Source: Eulemur rufifrons
Lineage: Eukaryota; Chordata; Mammalia; Primates; Lemuridae
Direction: 5' to 3'
Length of the DNA: 64,000 bases
NCBI RefSeq assembly: GCF_041146395.1
Contig: NC_090989.1
Coordinates: 119,845,501 to 119,909,500, forward strand
Below are positions 1-10,953 of this stretch, piece by piece (the first letter of the stretch is position 1; each line of letters begins with the position of its first letter). Both the position numbers and the translations under genes were made by a program. The notes beneath the pieces were generated by a model, which worked only from the letters and a program-made list of their open reading frames with translations, did not search any database and had not been told where the DNA came from.

Positions 1-174
1 CCCCACATCTGGGTCCCTGCTTTAAGGACCTCACCAACCTAGGGAGGTGGACAAAGGGCTCCACCTTGGAAGCACAGGAGAGAATTTGAGCAAGGCTGAG
101 TAACTCTCAGAAGGTAATTGCATGCCAGGGAGCAGAAGCAGTGTGAGCAAAGGCCTAGCATTTTCATATTCTTC

Positions 175-182
<8 letters not shown>

Positions 183-212
<30 letters not shown>
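183..212. repeat. (CA)n microsatellite
   Basis: About fifteen uninterrupted CA dinucleotides directly follow a short CT-rich run. It is a likely length-polymorphic microsatellite with no gene attached. Confidence 0.97.
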
Positions 213-215
<3 letters not shown>

Positions 216-334
216 GTGTTCCCAGCTTTTCAAGGAATGGTGGTAAATCAGACTGTGAGGAGAAGAAGGGAATTAGATTGTGAAGAGTTTTGCCATGTCT
301 GACACTGGTGTGGACCACCACCCATGCCAGCAGA

Positions 335-770
335 GAGGGTTCTTGACCTCTGCACAGGAATGAATTCTAACACAGAGTCACACATGAAGCAAAAAAATTT
401 ATTAAAGACAGAGTATAGGAAGTATAGTACACTCTCAAAGATAGCAGAAAGAGTACTGCTTTGATAAAGAGCAATGCCACCCAGGGTTTAACTCTGTCCT
501 TGTATGCTAATCATATGCTAATCTGGGGGTGGAATATTCATGGTTTTCTGGGAAAGGGGTGGAGAGTTCCTAGAACTGGGGATCCTCCCCTTCCTTGACT
601 TTATAGGGTAACTTCTAGGAGTTGCTATGGCATTTGTAAACTGTCATAGAGCTGGTGGGTATGATTTTTACTATGTTAATGAGGGTAGTTCATTTAGGGA
701 CACTGTCACCTCAACTGTGCATACACCCCAATTAAAGAAATTCCCCTTTTTACCTTAGATAAAGATGTTA
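335..770 (-). repeat. LTR-like fragment (retroviral/MaLR type, family uncertain)
   Basis: Read on the minus strand, the segment has a T/A-rich stretch with AATAAA (plus-strand TTTATT near 400), followed by a tail rich in TGTG/ACTC, like the R/U5 part of an LTR. The block around 610-660 (GCATTTGTAAACTGTCATAG) resembles ERV1-type LTR consensus. It is old and diverged, ends are approximate, and no internal retroviral gene is seen. Confidence 0.4.
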
Positions 771-1336
771 TGGCTGATATAAAATAACTAAACATTCCCT
801 ATTGGTTACATTTGTCTTAGCTAAGCCGATTCACATTCTTGTGACTTTCTTATCCTGTTGGCCTTCTCCTTCTGACCCCTGCCCTAACTGCCAGCAGTGT
901 ATCTGACTCCTGTATCATGTCCAGAAATTGGGACTTGCTTTGGGTCGGGGGCAATGGGACTCCCTTGTCCTACAGTGCCTTGTTGGTTCCTCTCCTGAAG
1001 CACATCCCACACGGTATTGAGATTTTTTAGCTCTCTTCCCAGTTAGACTCTCCAGCCAGAGGGCAGGGGCTGCAGCTGGCTTGCTCACCACTGGGGCCCC
1101 TACACCTGCAAGGAGGCTCAACAGTAAGAGGCCTACAGAATGTATTTGTGAATTGAATAGAGCTAGAAAATAGGCAATTGTACGTGGGTTCAGAGGTTTT
1201 TCACCTACTTCTATAGTCCTTACAGGCTCTGCTCAGGTATCATCTCCTCCAAGCGGTCTATCCTCCCTCTGCTTGTGTTAATGTAAGTATTGGTCCCTCA
1301 GGAAAGCAAGAAAGTTTTTCTTATTTAACTTTAAAT
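771..1336. other. Intergenic, no feature recognised
   Basis: No coding, RNA or confident repeat signal was seen. The only ORF here (68 codons, minus strand) has no recognisable domain. Confidence 0.5.
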
Positions 1337-1347
1337 AACCAATGCTT

Positions 1348-1660
1348 CTCATTCGTATAATCCTAGCACTTTGGGAGGCTGAGGTGGGAGGATTACTTGA
1401 GGCCAGGAATTTGAGACCAGCCTGAGCAACATAGCCAGACCACATCTCTATTAAAAAAAAAAAAAAAAAAGAGGGAAAAGAAAAATTAGCTGGGTGTGGT
1501 AGTGCATGCCTGTAGTCCTAGTAGTCCCAGCTACTCAGGAGGCTGACGCAGGAGGATCATTTGAGCCCAGGAGTTTGAGGTTTCAGTGAGCTACGATGAT
1601 GCCACTGCACTCTAGCCATGGCAATAGAACAAGACCCTGTCTCAAAAAATAAAATAAAAT
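1348..1660 (+). repeat. Alu SINE, older subfamily
   Basis: A dimeric Alu on the plus strand: left arm with 'GAGACCAGCCTGAGCAACAT', a middle A-run near 1453-1470, right arm, and an (A/AAAT) tail. It is flanked by imperfect 11-bp target duplications, AACCAATGCTT (1337-1347) and AACCAGTGCTT (1661-1671). The left arm lacks its first bases. Confidence 0.93.
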
Positions 1661-1727
1661 AACCAGTGCTTAGCAGAAAGCCCAACACAAGGGGGCTCAC
1701 TGAACCCAACTGCTCCCTCCAGCTAGT

Positions 1728-1781
1728 CCTCTCTCCCTCCCCTTCCTCTTCCCCCTCCTCCCCTTCTTCTTCTTCTTCTCT
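1728..1781. repeat. CT-rich low-complexity tract
   Basis: An almost pure pyrimidine run of about 54 bases ending in (TTC)n. It is a simple-sequence tract that could form homopurine-homopyrimidine structures. Confidence 0.85.
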
Positions 1782-1994
1782 GTCCTAATGCCCTATGGGG
1801 TCCTCCCTACATAATTATTTAGATCTGTAATGTTATTCCTCCCACTTCAGATGCAAGTCCGAGCCTGGGGTGGGTGGAGGTAGGAGTAGGGTTGAACTCT
1901 AGGCTGTTTTCTTGTCCTTAGTTGCTATTTTTTAGTTATTTCTCCATTGTGTGATAGGAGAAACTCTGCCCTGTCTTTCCTTGTTTCACTTTGT

Positions 1995-2150
1995 GAGATA
2001 GTAGAGCTGAAAATCTAGAGTCAGAACACCTGAGTGCAAATCTTGCTTCTTCCCAGACTTCCTGGGTAACAAAGAGTAATTCACTTCAAGGCCTTGGTCT
2101 CCTCTATAAAAGTGGAGAGGGGGTGGGCTATGAAACCCCTGCATTCTGAC
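1995..2150 (+). repeat. MIR SINE fragment
   Basis: Diverged match to the MIR core: 'GAGTCAGAACACCTGAGTGCAAATC', then the 'CTTCCTGGGTAAC...CACTTCAAGGCCT...GGTCTCCTC' portion. Confidence 0.6.
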
Positions 2151-2167
2151 CTTCTCACCCATGACAT

Positions 2168-2395
2168 AATGACAAGAAAAGAGCCCGATTATTGATGTCA
2201 GACTGGCCTAAGTTCCACCTCTGCCAGTTACCACTGTGTGATCTCGAACAACTTAGCTTCAGTTTTCTCTTCTGTAATTTGGGAATAATAGTTCTACCTT
2301 ATAGAGTTGTAAGGTTTAAATGTGATAATTTACATAAACCACCTAACATAATGCCTGGCAAATGGGAAGTACTCATGAAATGTTGCCCAATAGAT
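2168..2395 (+). repeat. MIR SINE
   Basis: A good MIR match: 'GTCAGACTGGCCTAAGTTCC', 'CAGTTACCACTGTGTGATC', 'TCAGTTTTCTCTTCTGTAA', 'ATAATAGTTCTACCTTATAG', then the 'CATAATGCCTGGCA' tail. The 70-codon ORF over it is a by-product of the repeat. Confidence 0.8.
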
Positions 2396-2639
2396 TACAA
2401 GTAATAGCCTGAGGTAGTCTTATTCACCAGAAATTCTCAGGAGTACTCTTCAGAGTGGAGGGAGAGGGACACATTTCAGGATGTTTGTTCACTTCCTTCC
2501 ACAAGGAGTGAGGATGGACAGGGGACAGGGAGGTGCCAACATTTTCTAGCCCAGTTAGTGACTACTTTCAGCAGGAATGAGTGTGATGGAAGGAAGGAGT
2601 AAATGGTGACACATATTAAGTCTGGCTCTTCAGAGAAGC

Positions 2640-2985
2640 AGCCGCCAAGAGGGGACTTGGCATGGAAGAAATCAATTATGGGAACCACCTGTGAGAGAAA
2701 ATGGGGCAGCAGCGGGAGAGGCTGGGAGAGGCATCAGATTGCAATGCAAGTCTGACCTCCAGTCAAGGGGAGAGGGTAGGAAGGAAAGTGGATAGGAGCT
2801 TCTTTGACTACCATGCAGTTTTAAGGAAAGTTCAAGAAGGCCATTGGGAGTCTTGGAGCCAAATTATTCCTGCCCCAGCTGGGCTGGGAGCAGCTCGTGG
2901 AAGGTGTGGCCTCAGTACAAATTCAGCCTTAAATTTTGGAACAACAGCTGGGGCTCTCCGTCAGTAACTGGGCTCAGTGCAGTTC
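2640..2985 (-). repeat. LTR-like interspersed repeat, copy 1 of 3 (most diverged)
   Basis: It shares an ordered set of blocks with 8560-8984 and 10518-10953: 'GAAAT.AATTA.GGGAA..ACCTGTGAGA', 'GAGAGGCTGGGA', 'GTCTGACC.CCAGT', 'AGGGTAGGA', 'AGTTTTAAGGAAAGTTCAAGAAGGCCATTGGGA' and 'CTCTCCGTCAGTAACTGG'. The far end is missing or unrecognisable here. The 88-codon ORF 2701-2967 lies wholly inside it and is not a gene. Confidence 0.6.
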
Positions 2986-2999
2986 AGGTATCTTCTCAC

Positions 3000-3950
3000 A
3001 GTAGAGTTTCAGGTGGTTAGGAAAAAAGGATGTGAGAGAGACAAAATTTTGGAAAGCAGCTGTTATCCATGTGGAGAGAAGGGCTTTTTAAAATTTTTGC
3101 GCATTAATTATGCACTTCTCTCCTTGGTGGGTTTTTTTAACTGAAGAAAAGATGAAGTACTTTAAATTCATATTTTCCTTGCTGAACTGTGTTTCTTTGA
3201 CACTCAGATTAAGCCACAAGAGCTCTGGCTTAAATTCTAGCTAAAATTGTTATTAAGACCTGAACCTGGTTTTCCTCAGACTACACATATTTTCCAAGCC
3301 ATCTTGAGAAATCCTCATCTTTTCTGACACCTTGGGCTCTGTGGGAAATGAGCAGAGGTGGTTTGTCCCTTTTCCCAGAACTGCTTCTAGACTGTTCTTC
3401 CACTCTTGCTGAGCTGCTTTTCCCTTGAAGTTTTTACCCCTTGTTGGTACCACACCTCCAGTGTTACCTTGACCTCCACACCATGCCCTCCTCTCCCCTC
3501 CTGTGATCTCCATGCCAGGCTCGCTTTTCCCTTTTCTTCCCCCACCACCATTCTCAGAAGCTCCACTCAGCCCTCATACTGATATCCTCAGACTCCTCAA
3601 CGTGCAGAGCCTTCAACTCTGTTCCACCCACGTCAGCCATCCCCACACTGGGCCTTGTAATCACTAAGAATTGTTCCACTGCTAGAAGCTGGAACCTGGC
3701 AGTTCTCTCTACCACCTCCTTTTCTGCTACCTTTCCCACACCCTTCATACTGAATCTGGTCCACTCCCTCAATATAACTCTCTAATTCCCTCAGTATAAG
3801 TATTTAAATTGGGCCTACTCTAGCATTCTGACCTCTTTCAACTCCTTGAATTTCCATCTAGATCACCATGCCCAGGCCTAACCCTTCCTTTGGACCACTC
3901 TGATTCTGCTCACAAACTGCCCACTGTTGCTGGCAGAAGTCACAAAAATC
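3000..3950. other. Intergenic, pyrimidine-rich, unclassified
   Basis: From about 3260 the plus strand is strongly C/T-rich and the same bias continues at 4433-5280, beyond the MLT1-like LTR. This suggests one older element interrupted by that LTR. No conserved reading frame was recognised. Confidence 0.4.
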
Positions 3951-3954
3951 ATGG

Positions 3955-4432
3955 TAGATGTTTTCGTTTCCTAGGGCTGCTGCAACAAATTACCACACAG
4001 TTGGTGGTCAAACAACAGAGATTTAGTGTCTCACAGGTCTAGAAGCCAGGAGTCTGAAACCAAGTTGTCATCAGGGCCACAGTCTCTCTAAAGGCTCTGG
4101 GGGAGAATCCTTTCTTGCCTCTTTCAGCTCCTGGTACTCTGGCACTCCTTGTTTTGTGGCAGCATGACACTGATCTCCACCCCCATCTTCATATGACCTT
4201 CTTCCCTGCATCTCAGTGATTGTGACCTCCTTCTCTTCCCCTCCCCCCCCCCCCGCCAAGATACCAGTCATTGAATTAGGGGCCTATCCTAAATCCAGGA
4301 TGATCCCATCTAGAGATCCTTAACTTATAATAATTACATCTGCAAAGACCCTGTTTCCACATAAGGTAATAATCACTGGTACCAGGACTTAGGACTTGGA
4401 CATATATTTGGGGGGGACACAAATCACCTACT
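3955..4432 (-). repeat. MaLR-family LTR (MLT1-like), antisense
   Basis: The plus strand is the reverse complement of an MLT1-type LTR: it begins 'TTTCCTAGGGCTGCTGCAACAAATTACCACA', passes through 'GGCCACAGTCTCTCTAAAGGCTCTGG' and 'ATCCAGGATGATCCCATCTAGAGATCC', and ends 'AGGACTTGGACATATATTTGGGGGGGACACAAATCA'. A C-run at 4243-4254 lies inside it. The 66-codon minus-strand ORF here is LTR sequence. Confidence 0.75.
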
Positions 4433-5280
4433 ACACTAGATCACTGCAGATCTATTCCTTGCTCTTCTCCCCAACCCCATTTCTGCACATCCAAATCCCA
4501 TGTATCGGGCTCCAAACACCATTTCTCCCACGATTTCTCAATTATAAGCACCTTCCTCTTCCTCTAAACTTCTATCTACTTTTTGTTCCTCATTTATATC
4601 TTTTTATCACGTTCTACCTTTTAACAGTGCTGTCTATATAAGAGAGACTTACACTTTCTCTGGTTACCAGGTTGCAAGAAGTGCAAACTTCTGGTCACCA
4701 AACTTCACATTAGAATCTTCCTCTGGCTAGAATTATTTATGTTACTCCTGCCGACGCTGAATATGCAGCCCTGGCCCCTCTACCCTAAATGTCCCTGTCT
4801 CTCTCTTCTTCCCTAACCTGTTTTTTGCCTTCCTACCTCTCAGCTTCTTCCTTGCCCCAGTCCTCTGCTCAACAACCTGCCCCTTCTCTACTTCCACCTC
4901 TCAGTCTCCCAGGAAGGTGAGCCCTGTGAAGCACAGGTCTGCCCTGCATACATAATTCCTTCAGGCCACCACTCTCTCATTCTCCTCTCTACCCAGTTCA
5001 GTCTATTTCTTGAGACTTTGTCCTACCTTTCCTCCCAGCCCTCTAGATATCCTCTAAGAATCCCCTCCTCACCTTCTTGCTTTTCCTGATAGCATTAGTC
5101 CCCTTCCTTCTGATACTCAACATGACTTCCAACCCACAATATTACTGCATTCTTCTTTTGTGTTCCCATAATTTGTTCCTACCTCTCTAACAGTACCATT
5201 GCATTAAAATTACTTCTTCAGGTTTTGCTGATGACCTTACCCTTTCCACCCACAGTATGCTCCAATTGTGTTTAGATTTA
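4433..5280. other. Intergenic, pyrimidine-rich, unclassified
   Basis: Continuation of the C/T-rich strand bias of 3260-3950. Phrases such as 'TTGCTGATGACCTTACCCTTTCCACCC' look like an old LINE or ERV body, but I cannot name the family. Confidence 0.35.
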
Positions 5281-5282
5281 TT

Positions 5283-5461
5283 CCTGAGAGGTAGCCTGTG
5301 CCTGTAGTCCCAGCTGTTGGGAAAGTGAGGTGGGAGGATAGCTTAAGCCCAGGAGTTCAGTACTGTAGTGTGCTTTGATCATGGCTGAGAATAGCTATTG
5401 TATTCCAGCCTGAACAACATAGTGAGACCCCCATCTCAAAAAAAAAAAAAAAAAAAAAAAA
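5283..5461 (+). repeat. 7SL-derived monomer (deleted 7SL pseudogene or early Alu-monomer relative)
   Basis: It starts 'GTGCCTGTAGTCCCAGCTGTTGGGAAAGTGAGGTGGGAGGATAGCTTAAGCCCAGGAGTTC', then 'ACTGTAGTGTGCTTTGATC' as in the 7SL 5' domain. It jumps to 'GAGAATAGCTATTGTATTCCAGCCTGAACAACATAGTGAGACCC', matching the 7SL 3' domain, whose 'GAATAGCCACTGCACTCCAGCC' is normally lost from Alu. A long A-tail follows. The central S domain of 7SL is absent. Confidence 0.75.
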
Positions 5462-5847
5462 GGTTTATACCTGGTAATGGGGTTGGGATGTATGTTTCAG
5501 AACTGTAATATACTAGGTCACCCTTGGGGATGCCCTTTACCATTTCAACCAAAATATCCTTAGTGATTCTCTCCATTTCTGGATACTAATACTGTGTTGC
5601 ATTTAAGCTAACATATAGCTTTGATACAAGAAATACTCTCTTTTTCCTTCATCCTCCTTTTTCCTATCCATCTCCAGATGCTTAGAAAATTCTAAGACAA
5701 GAGTCTTAGTATTAGATAAAGAAATGCTTCTTTTAACTAGTGGCCTCTCTTCTTTTTCTTTTATCATTCCTGCTGCATTTCTAAAAGGCTATAGGAATTA
5801 TGCTAATTTCACAATTATTTCTGTTGTAATGGGTGATTTTGAGCTTT

Positions 5848-6206
5848 TCTTTTTTTCTTTCTTTCTTTCTTTTTTTTTTTTTTTTTAAAACAGAGTCTCA
5901 TTCTGTTGCCCAGGCTAGAGTGAGTGCCGTGGCGTCAGCCTAGCTCAAAGCAACCTCAAACGCCTGAGCTCAAGGGATCCTCCTGTCTCAGCCTCCGGAG
6001 TAGCTGGGACTACAGGCATGTGCCACCATGCTCGGCTAATTTTTTCTATGTATATTTTTAGCTGTCCATATAATTTCTTTCTATTTTTAGTAGAGATGGG
6101 GTCTCGCTCTTGCTCAGGCTGGTCTCGAACTCCTGAGCTCAAACGATCTGCCCACCTCGGCCTCCCAGAGTGCTAGGATTACAGGCGTGAGCCAGCGCGC
6201 CCGGCC
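5848..6206 (-). repeat. Lemur-type Alu, antisense
   Basis: T-tail at left, ending 'GCCAGCGCGCCCGGCC' at right. It carries the strepsirrhine-type features described in the summary. Perfect target duplication GATTTTGAGCTTT at 5835-5847 and 6207-6219. Confidence 0.97.
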
Positions 6207-6219
6207 GATTTTGAGCTTT

Positions 6220-7019
6220 ATGTATGGTTTATGCTGCTCTAAAGCAATTAAGGTTAACATCTAGAAAATGAGAAAAAAAATAAGCTATTTATATATGACT
6301 CCTGCTGGATTATAAGCTTATTTAGGGTAAGGACTCTATCTTTTTTATTTCTATGTTTCCAGTACCCAATAGTTCCTGATACATGGAAGATATTCAATCA
6401 CTGAATGAACTTTCTCGCTATCCAGTTTCTCTTAGAAGGGGGAATTATCTGACCCTCAGCTCCATCAGTAGAGGCAGCTTCTTTCCCATGAAGCATGGGA
6501 AACCTATCTAGTTTCCCAAGGGCGGTAGTGACACTCGCAATGTACTCACTGGGGAACATCAAAAGTAGTAAGGATAATTACTTTTCATTAGGGTATGATT
6601 CATCCCATCCAATTCTCCCCAAAATTTTAACTTGTGATTGATGCAAGTGTGACCCTGAGTGAATAAGAATAAGAAGGAAGGTTAGGAAGAAGCATCTTAG
6701 ACTGCACTACAATCAGTCTAAGGAAGTCAGCAAGGGAGCTAAATGAAATGACAACACCATTGTACCTTCTGCTTCTACTCTTGGTTTGTTGCTTTGGAAA
6801 GAAAGAAAAAAAAGACAGAAGGAGGGAAAGGAAAAGAAAAACAGTACTATTTGAAGACTATTTATTTGAAGGCTTAGAAAACAGCTGCAAGAACAGAATT
6901 TTCCTTACAACCCCTTTTATATGTAGGAAAGGATTGAGTAAATATTGATGCATTCCTTACTTCCAGAATCAGCGCTATGATAATTATGAGCTGGTGAAGG
7001 GCTTCTAGTACAATTGAAA
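6220..7019. other. Intergenic, no confident feature
   Basis: AT-rich sequence with one short L2/MIR-like 3' motif around 6310-6400 ('GACTCTATC...ATACATGGAAGATATTCAATC'). ORFs are short and unrecognised. Confidence 0.4.
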
Positions 7020-7235
7020 ACATGCTTTGGTGCCATAAAAACTGAATTCCAAATGACACTAATAAACAGTGTGACTGGGCAAATCAATTAATTTCTTTGA
7101 GCTTAGGTTTTCCCACTTGTAAAATGGCAATAATAATACTGACCCTATAGAATAGTATTATTCTATAATGGAAGTATTAAATTAAGTGAGATAACATATG
7201 TAAAGTACTGGGTATGCACTATGTGCTTGATAAAG
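7020..7235 (+). repeat. MIR SINE
   Basis: MIR core and tail: 'GTGTGACTGGGCAAATCAATTAATTTCTTTGAGC', 'TTTTCCCACTTGTAAAATGGCAATAATAATACTGACCC', 'AGTGAGATAACATATGTAAAGTACTGGG'. Confidence 0.85.
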
Positions 7236-8335
7236 ATAATCCCACTCTAGCTTGGGAGGAGAGTCCAGTGCAGAGGGGAGTAATAGTATAGATGGGAACT
7301 CCTGAATACCTGAAAAAGAAAATTAATTATTGGAAGGAAAGAATTGCCAAGGTGATTGGAGAAGAGTCAAAAGCAAGATAATCTAGAAGCAGGAAAACAC
7401 AGATAAGATCATGCCACCAGAACAGTCTGGTTTCAACATTGACCTAGATACCACTATTGACAGACTTTGCTGTCATTGCCTCTGGATTTTCAAGGTTATC
7501 CCACCACTGTGAATAGTTTTTGTATTATGATGTATCTTTGTATCACTCCTCCATTCCTAGGTTTGAGTGGGAACATCAGATTGGCAGAGAATAAGTATCA
7601 TGCTCACACCCTAGCATGAGAAGGATCCAGCCCATTTGACATCAAGGGTCCCATAAGTAGAAGACTCCCTATAAATAGAAGAGAGTTAAGATGAAGAGTA
7701 GATAAGAAAAGGATAAAGGACCTTTATATTATTTAGAATATTGCTAGAGATTGTAACAAACTCCAAAATGTCAGCTACTTAATATAATAGAAGCTATTGT
7801 TCACTCTAATAGTCTACTGTAGGTGTTCTTCCACATGGAGGGCAGCTTTCCTCCACGTGGTCATTCAAAGACCCGAGCTTATTCCATCTTGTGAGCCCAC
7901 CATCCCGAGAGTCCTCTGTATTCAACTGGAGAATGGGAAAGGAGACAAGTGGAAAGGAAGTCCTGTTTAAAGACCCCAGCTCCACCTGGATGCAGCAGGA
8001 AGCTTGACAAGGTAGCTCCTGGCTGGCCAGCCACTTTCCAGCAACAACTCCACACAACAGAAGGGGATCACAAATTTTGGTTGACAGCTATCTATGCCAC
8101 ACCCTCTACTAGGCCACTGTATGTGGTAAAATGTATGGGGAATGGGACAGGGTACTGAGGATTAAAGGACCCTGGAAGGATGGAGAACTATTTTGCATAG
8201 TGGGTTTGAGGAATGGGAAAAGAAATAGTACTCTAGGAAGTTTAAGTAAGTGGAAAACATCAATCTGGGGCACAGGATTGTCTGAACCACTCAGTGCCCC
8301 TAATAACTTCTTTCCTGTGATGGTTGAATTTAGGT
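7236..8335. other. Intergenic, nothing recognised
   Basis: No family or gene recognised. ORFs of 69-83 codons on both strands overlap one another and have no domain signature. Confidence 0.5.
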
Positions 8336-8476
8336 GGCTGTAGTCCCAGCTACTCCAGAGGCTGAGGCAGGAGGATCACTTGAGCCCAGGAGTTTGAGGT
8401 TGCAGTGAGCTATTATGACGCCACTGTACTCTAGCCCAGCAGGCAGAGCGAGACTCTGTCTCAAAAAAAAAAAAAA
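8336..8476 (+). repeat. Alu monomer (FLAM/FRAM-like or 5'-truncated Alu)
   Basis: A single arm, 'GGTGGCTGTAGTCCCAGCTACTCCAGAGGCTGAGG...GCAGTGAGCTATTATGACGCC...CTGTCTC', with an A15 tail. No second arm is present. Confidence 0.9.
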
Positions 8477-8559
8477 AGAGTTTAAAGCAGAAGGTTATTG
8501 CTGACAGGTGGGGACTTAGGGCAGGTATTAAGTGCAGGTCTGCCAAAAAGCTAATGCAA

Positions 8560-8984
8560 AGACAGGATTAAATGTGCAAGAAATTTATTAGGGAAATGCC
8601 TGGGAGAAAAAATGGGGAGGGAGCCAGGGGAGGCCATGAGAGCCGTCAGACTGTGAATGTAAAGTGATTCTGACGCTGAGTGAGGAAAAGAGGGAAGGAT
8701 GGAAGGCAGGTTGGGTGGAAGGATCTTAGACTGCAGAGCAGAAAGTTGAGCAAGACCATCAGGGAGTCCTTGAGCAAAGTCACTCACCAGAGAAGTCCCA
8801 TCTTCCAGGAATGGACCTGCTACAGTTTCCTTGTCACACTCACTCATTGGCTGGGGGCAGCCTTCAAGAAGCATGGCTTCAGACGGCAGAAGCCATGGAT
8901 TTCAGAGAGCAGCAGCTGGAGCCCTTGGTCAATTAGACTTCTTGCAGTGGAAGATCCGAGAGATGCATTCTTATGGCCACCACA
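8560..8984 (-). repeat. LTR-like interspersed repeat, copy 2 of 3
   Basis: Collinear with 10518-10953: both have 'GTGCAAGAAATTTATTAG', a purine-rich middle, 'CAAGACCATCAGGGAGTCCTTGAGCAAAGTC', 'CTCACTCATTGGCTGGGGGCAGCC' and the shared end 'GAAGATC.GAGAG.T.CATTCTTATGGCCACCACA'. On the minus strand AATAAATTTCTTGCA could be an LTR poly(A) signal. The overlapping ORFs of 82-110 codons are repeat-derived. Confidence 0.7.
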
Positions 8985-10515
8985 TTCTACCCTTCACACC
9001 ACACAGGTTTAGGGAGCAGCTCCTCCGTGGTTTCTGTGCGTCTGTCTTCCTGAGGGGAAACTCAGAAGAGGGGGGTTAGTGGAAGGAACTACAGCCTCTA
9101 TTGCTGCAATTGATTTCAGTGTACTCATCTTTGCCTCCTGCACTATCCAATCTCAAATTCCCTCACCTTGGCAGGTCTTGGTGACTTACCTGGTAAGGTG
9201 ACCAAACTTTCATTCTGGATGGGTCTGAACAAGACAGGTAACCCTAACCCTACCTTTCTCAGGCCAAGGTTGATTTACACATCCATTCATTTTACAACAG
9301 AGCAAGAGAGTACCAGGAGGCACTCAAGTGGGTCACCCGGCTTCCTCGTGTATTCCTCTTTGTCCCTGTTGTATAAAAGCATCCCTTCAGCTGAGCAGAT
9401 CAGTTACTCCTCCAAGGTGGTGATTCCTTTCTTCACCTGCTGATTCCTGTACATGAGGAGTTCAAAGTGCCCTGACAGCAGCTGCAGCTTGTAGTTCAGT
9501 GGGATCCTTGATGTATCCCGTGGCAAGAGTGTGCCCTTTTTAGGGACCAGGATCTCTAATCTTGCAGAAAGAGTCTTGGGGAACCAGTTGGAAGCAGAGA
9601 AGTGGAAGACCCTATGAAGTACCTATAACAACTCACATCTTTTTTTTTTTAACCCCTCTCCCCTACAACTCACATCTTGTTAAAAATTGTCAGGCATGAA
9701 AACTTGGGTCCAACATATCAAGGTAAAGAGGTATAGCCCCAGTGGAGGGGCCTGCCTTTGGAGACTAAAGTATCTGCTTAAGAAAAAGAAAAGAAAATGA
9801 ATGAAATGTTGATATTTTCACTAAAAAAAAAAAAAGAGTTGTGAGGACAGGAAGCACAAGATCCCTCAGTGGGGCAGGACATTGAGTGTGACAATAAGTG
9901 GGGTCACTCCTGCTCCTGTCTTTTGCTTCCCAGACCCATATATCCTTCCTATTGAGGACCCCTATCTGTCCAGACTGCTGCCTCTACACTGGGACTGCAG
10001 CACTGTTCGAAGGCCATGCCAGACCTGCCTTGGCTGAGCACTCTAATGTCTTTGGAGCTCTGCTACTCTAGAAATTTGATCTTGAGTCTGCCACTTAGCT
10101 GTGTATTCCCTCTCTTTGTAAGCTATCCCAAAGGCCCTATGTTTCTCTTACTTAACCAAAAACTGCTTGTTAACTTCCCTCAGTCTCTCGTTATCTCTCT
10201 GTAGTACATCAATACAACTTAGTAGTAACCACCAACTTTACTATCTTATAGAAGTTGTCCCCCTTGCCCCACCTTTTTTTCAAATGCCTGCATCATCACA
10301 TCTACCATAGCATTCCCTTCCACTGGGGCATTTTCCCAGTGGAAGTGTTTCTCAACACTCATGAACTCTTTTGCAGGTGAGCTACCACCTTTTGCCAAGG
10401 AGTATGTGTGCCCCATCTGCTAACCAGGATGGCATCCTCTTTGTCTGCTGGGCAGTGGATGAGCCAGTCCAAATTCCCATCTTACCAACTGTTTTCTTGA
10501 CCACTCCTGGTAACA
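8985..10515. other. Intergenic, nothing recognised
   Basis: Contains A-runs at 9823-9835 and a short T-run at 9641-9650, but no gene or confident repeat. ORFs of 62-91 codons carry no known motif. Confidence 0.5.
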
Positions 10516-10517
10516 TC

Positions 10518-10953
10518 TGTGTTAGTCTGGGATCCTGAGAAGTAGATGGAAGACAAAATTAATTGTGCAAGAAATTTATTAGAGGAAATACCTGTGAGAT
10601 AAAACAGGCAAATAGAGGAGGCTGGGAAAGCTATTAGAGTGAGTCTGACCCAGAGTGAAGGAAGGAGGGTAGGATGGAAGCATCTTACACCCCATTGCAG
10701 TTCTAAGGAAAGTTTGATAAAGCCATTTGGGATTTCTCATGCCAAAGTCGCCTGTCAGAGGAATCCAGCACCTCTCAGAATTGAGTGCCTTGGTATCTCT
10801 GCCATGCTCAGTTATTGGCTGCGAACAGCCTGTGGGAAGCAGAGCCCTGGTGCAAACACAGTGATGAATTTCAGAGGGCAGTAACTGGGTCTCTCAGTCA
10901 ATAATGTTCTCTATGATTGAAGATCTGAGAGGTACATTCTTATGGCCACCACA
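10518..10953 (-). repeat. LTR-like interspersed repeat, copy 3 of 3 (most complete, TG...CA ends)
   Basis: 436 bp beginning TGTGTTAGTCTGGGATCC and ending TTATGGCCACCACA, so it has TG...CA termini on either strand, as LTRs do. The minus strand has AATAAATTTCTTGCAC close to one end, as expected for the R region. It aligns end to end with copy 2. No target duplication was identified and the family name is not known to me. The 81-codon ORF inside is not a gene. Confidence 0.65.

Noticed and set aside
8551..9079. Overlapping ORFs of 82-110 codons on both strands
   Set aside because: They lie inside the LTR-like repeat copy 2 and do not stay open in copy 3.
9237..9256. CCCTAACCCTACC as a telomere-like repeat
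   Set aside because: Fewer than three units, not an interstitial telomere array.
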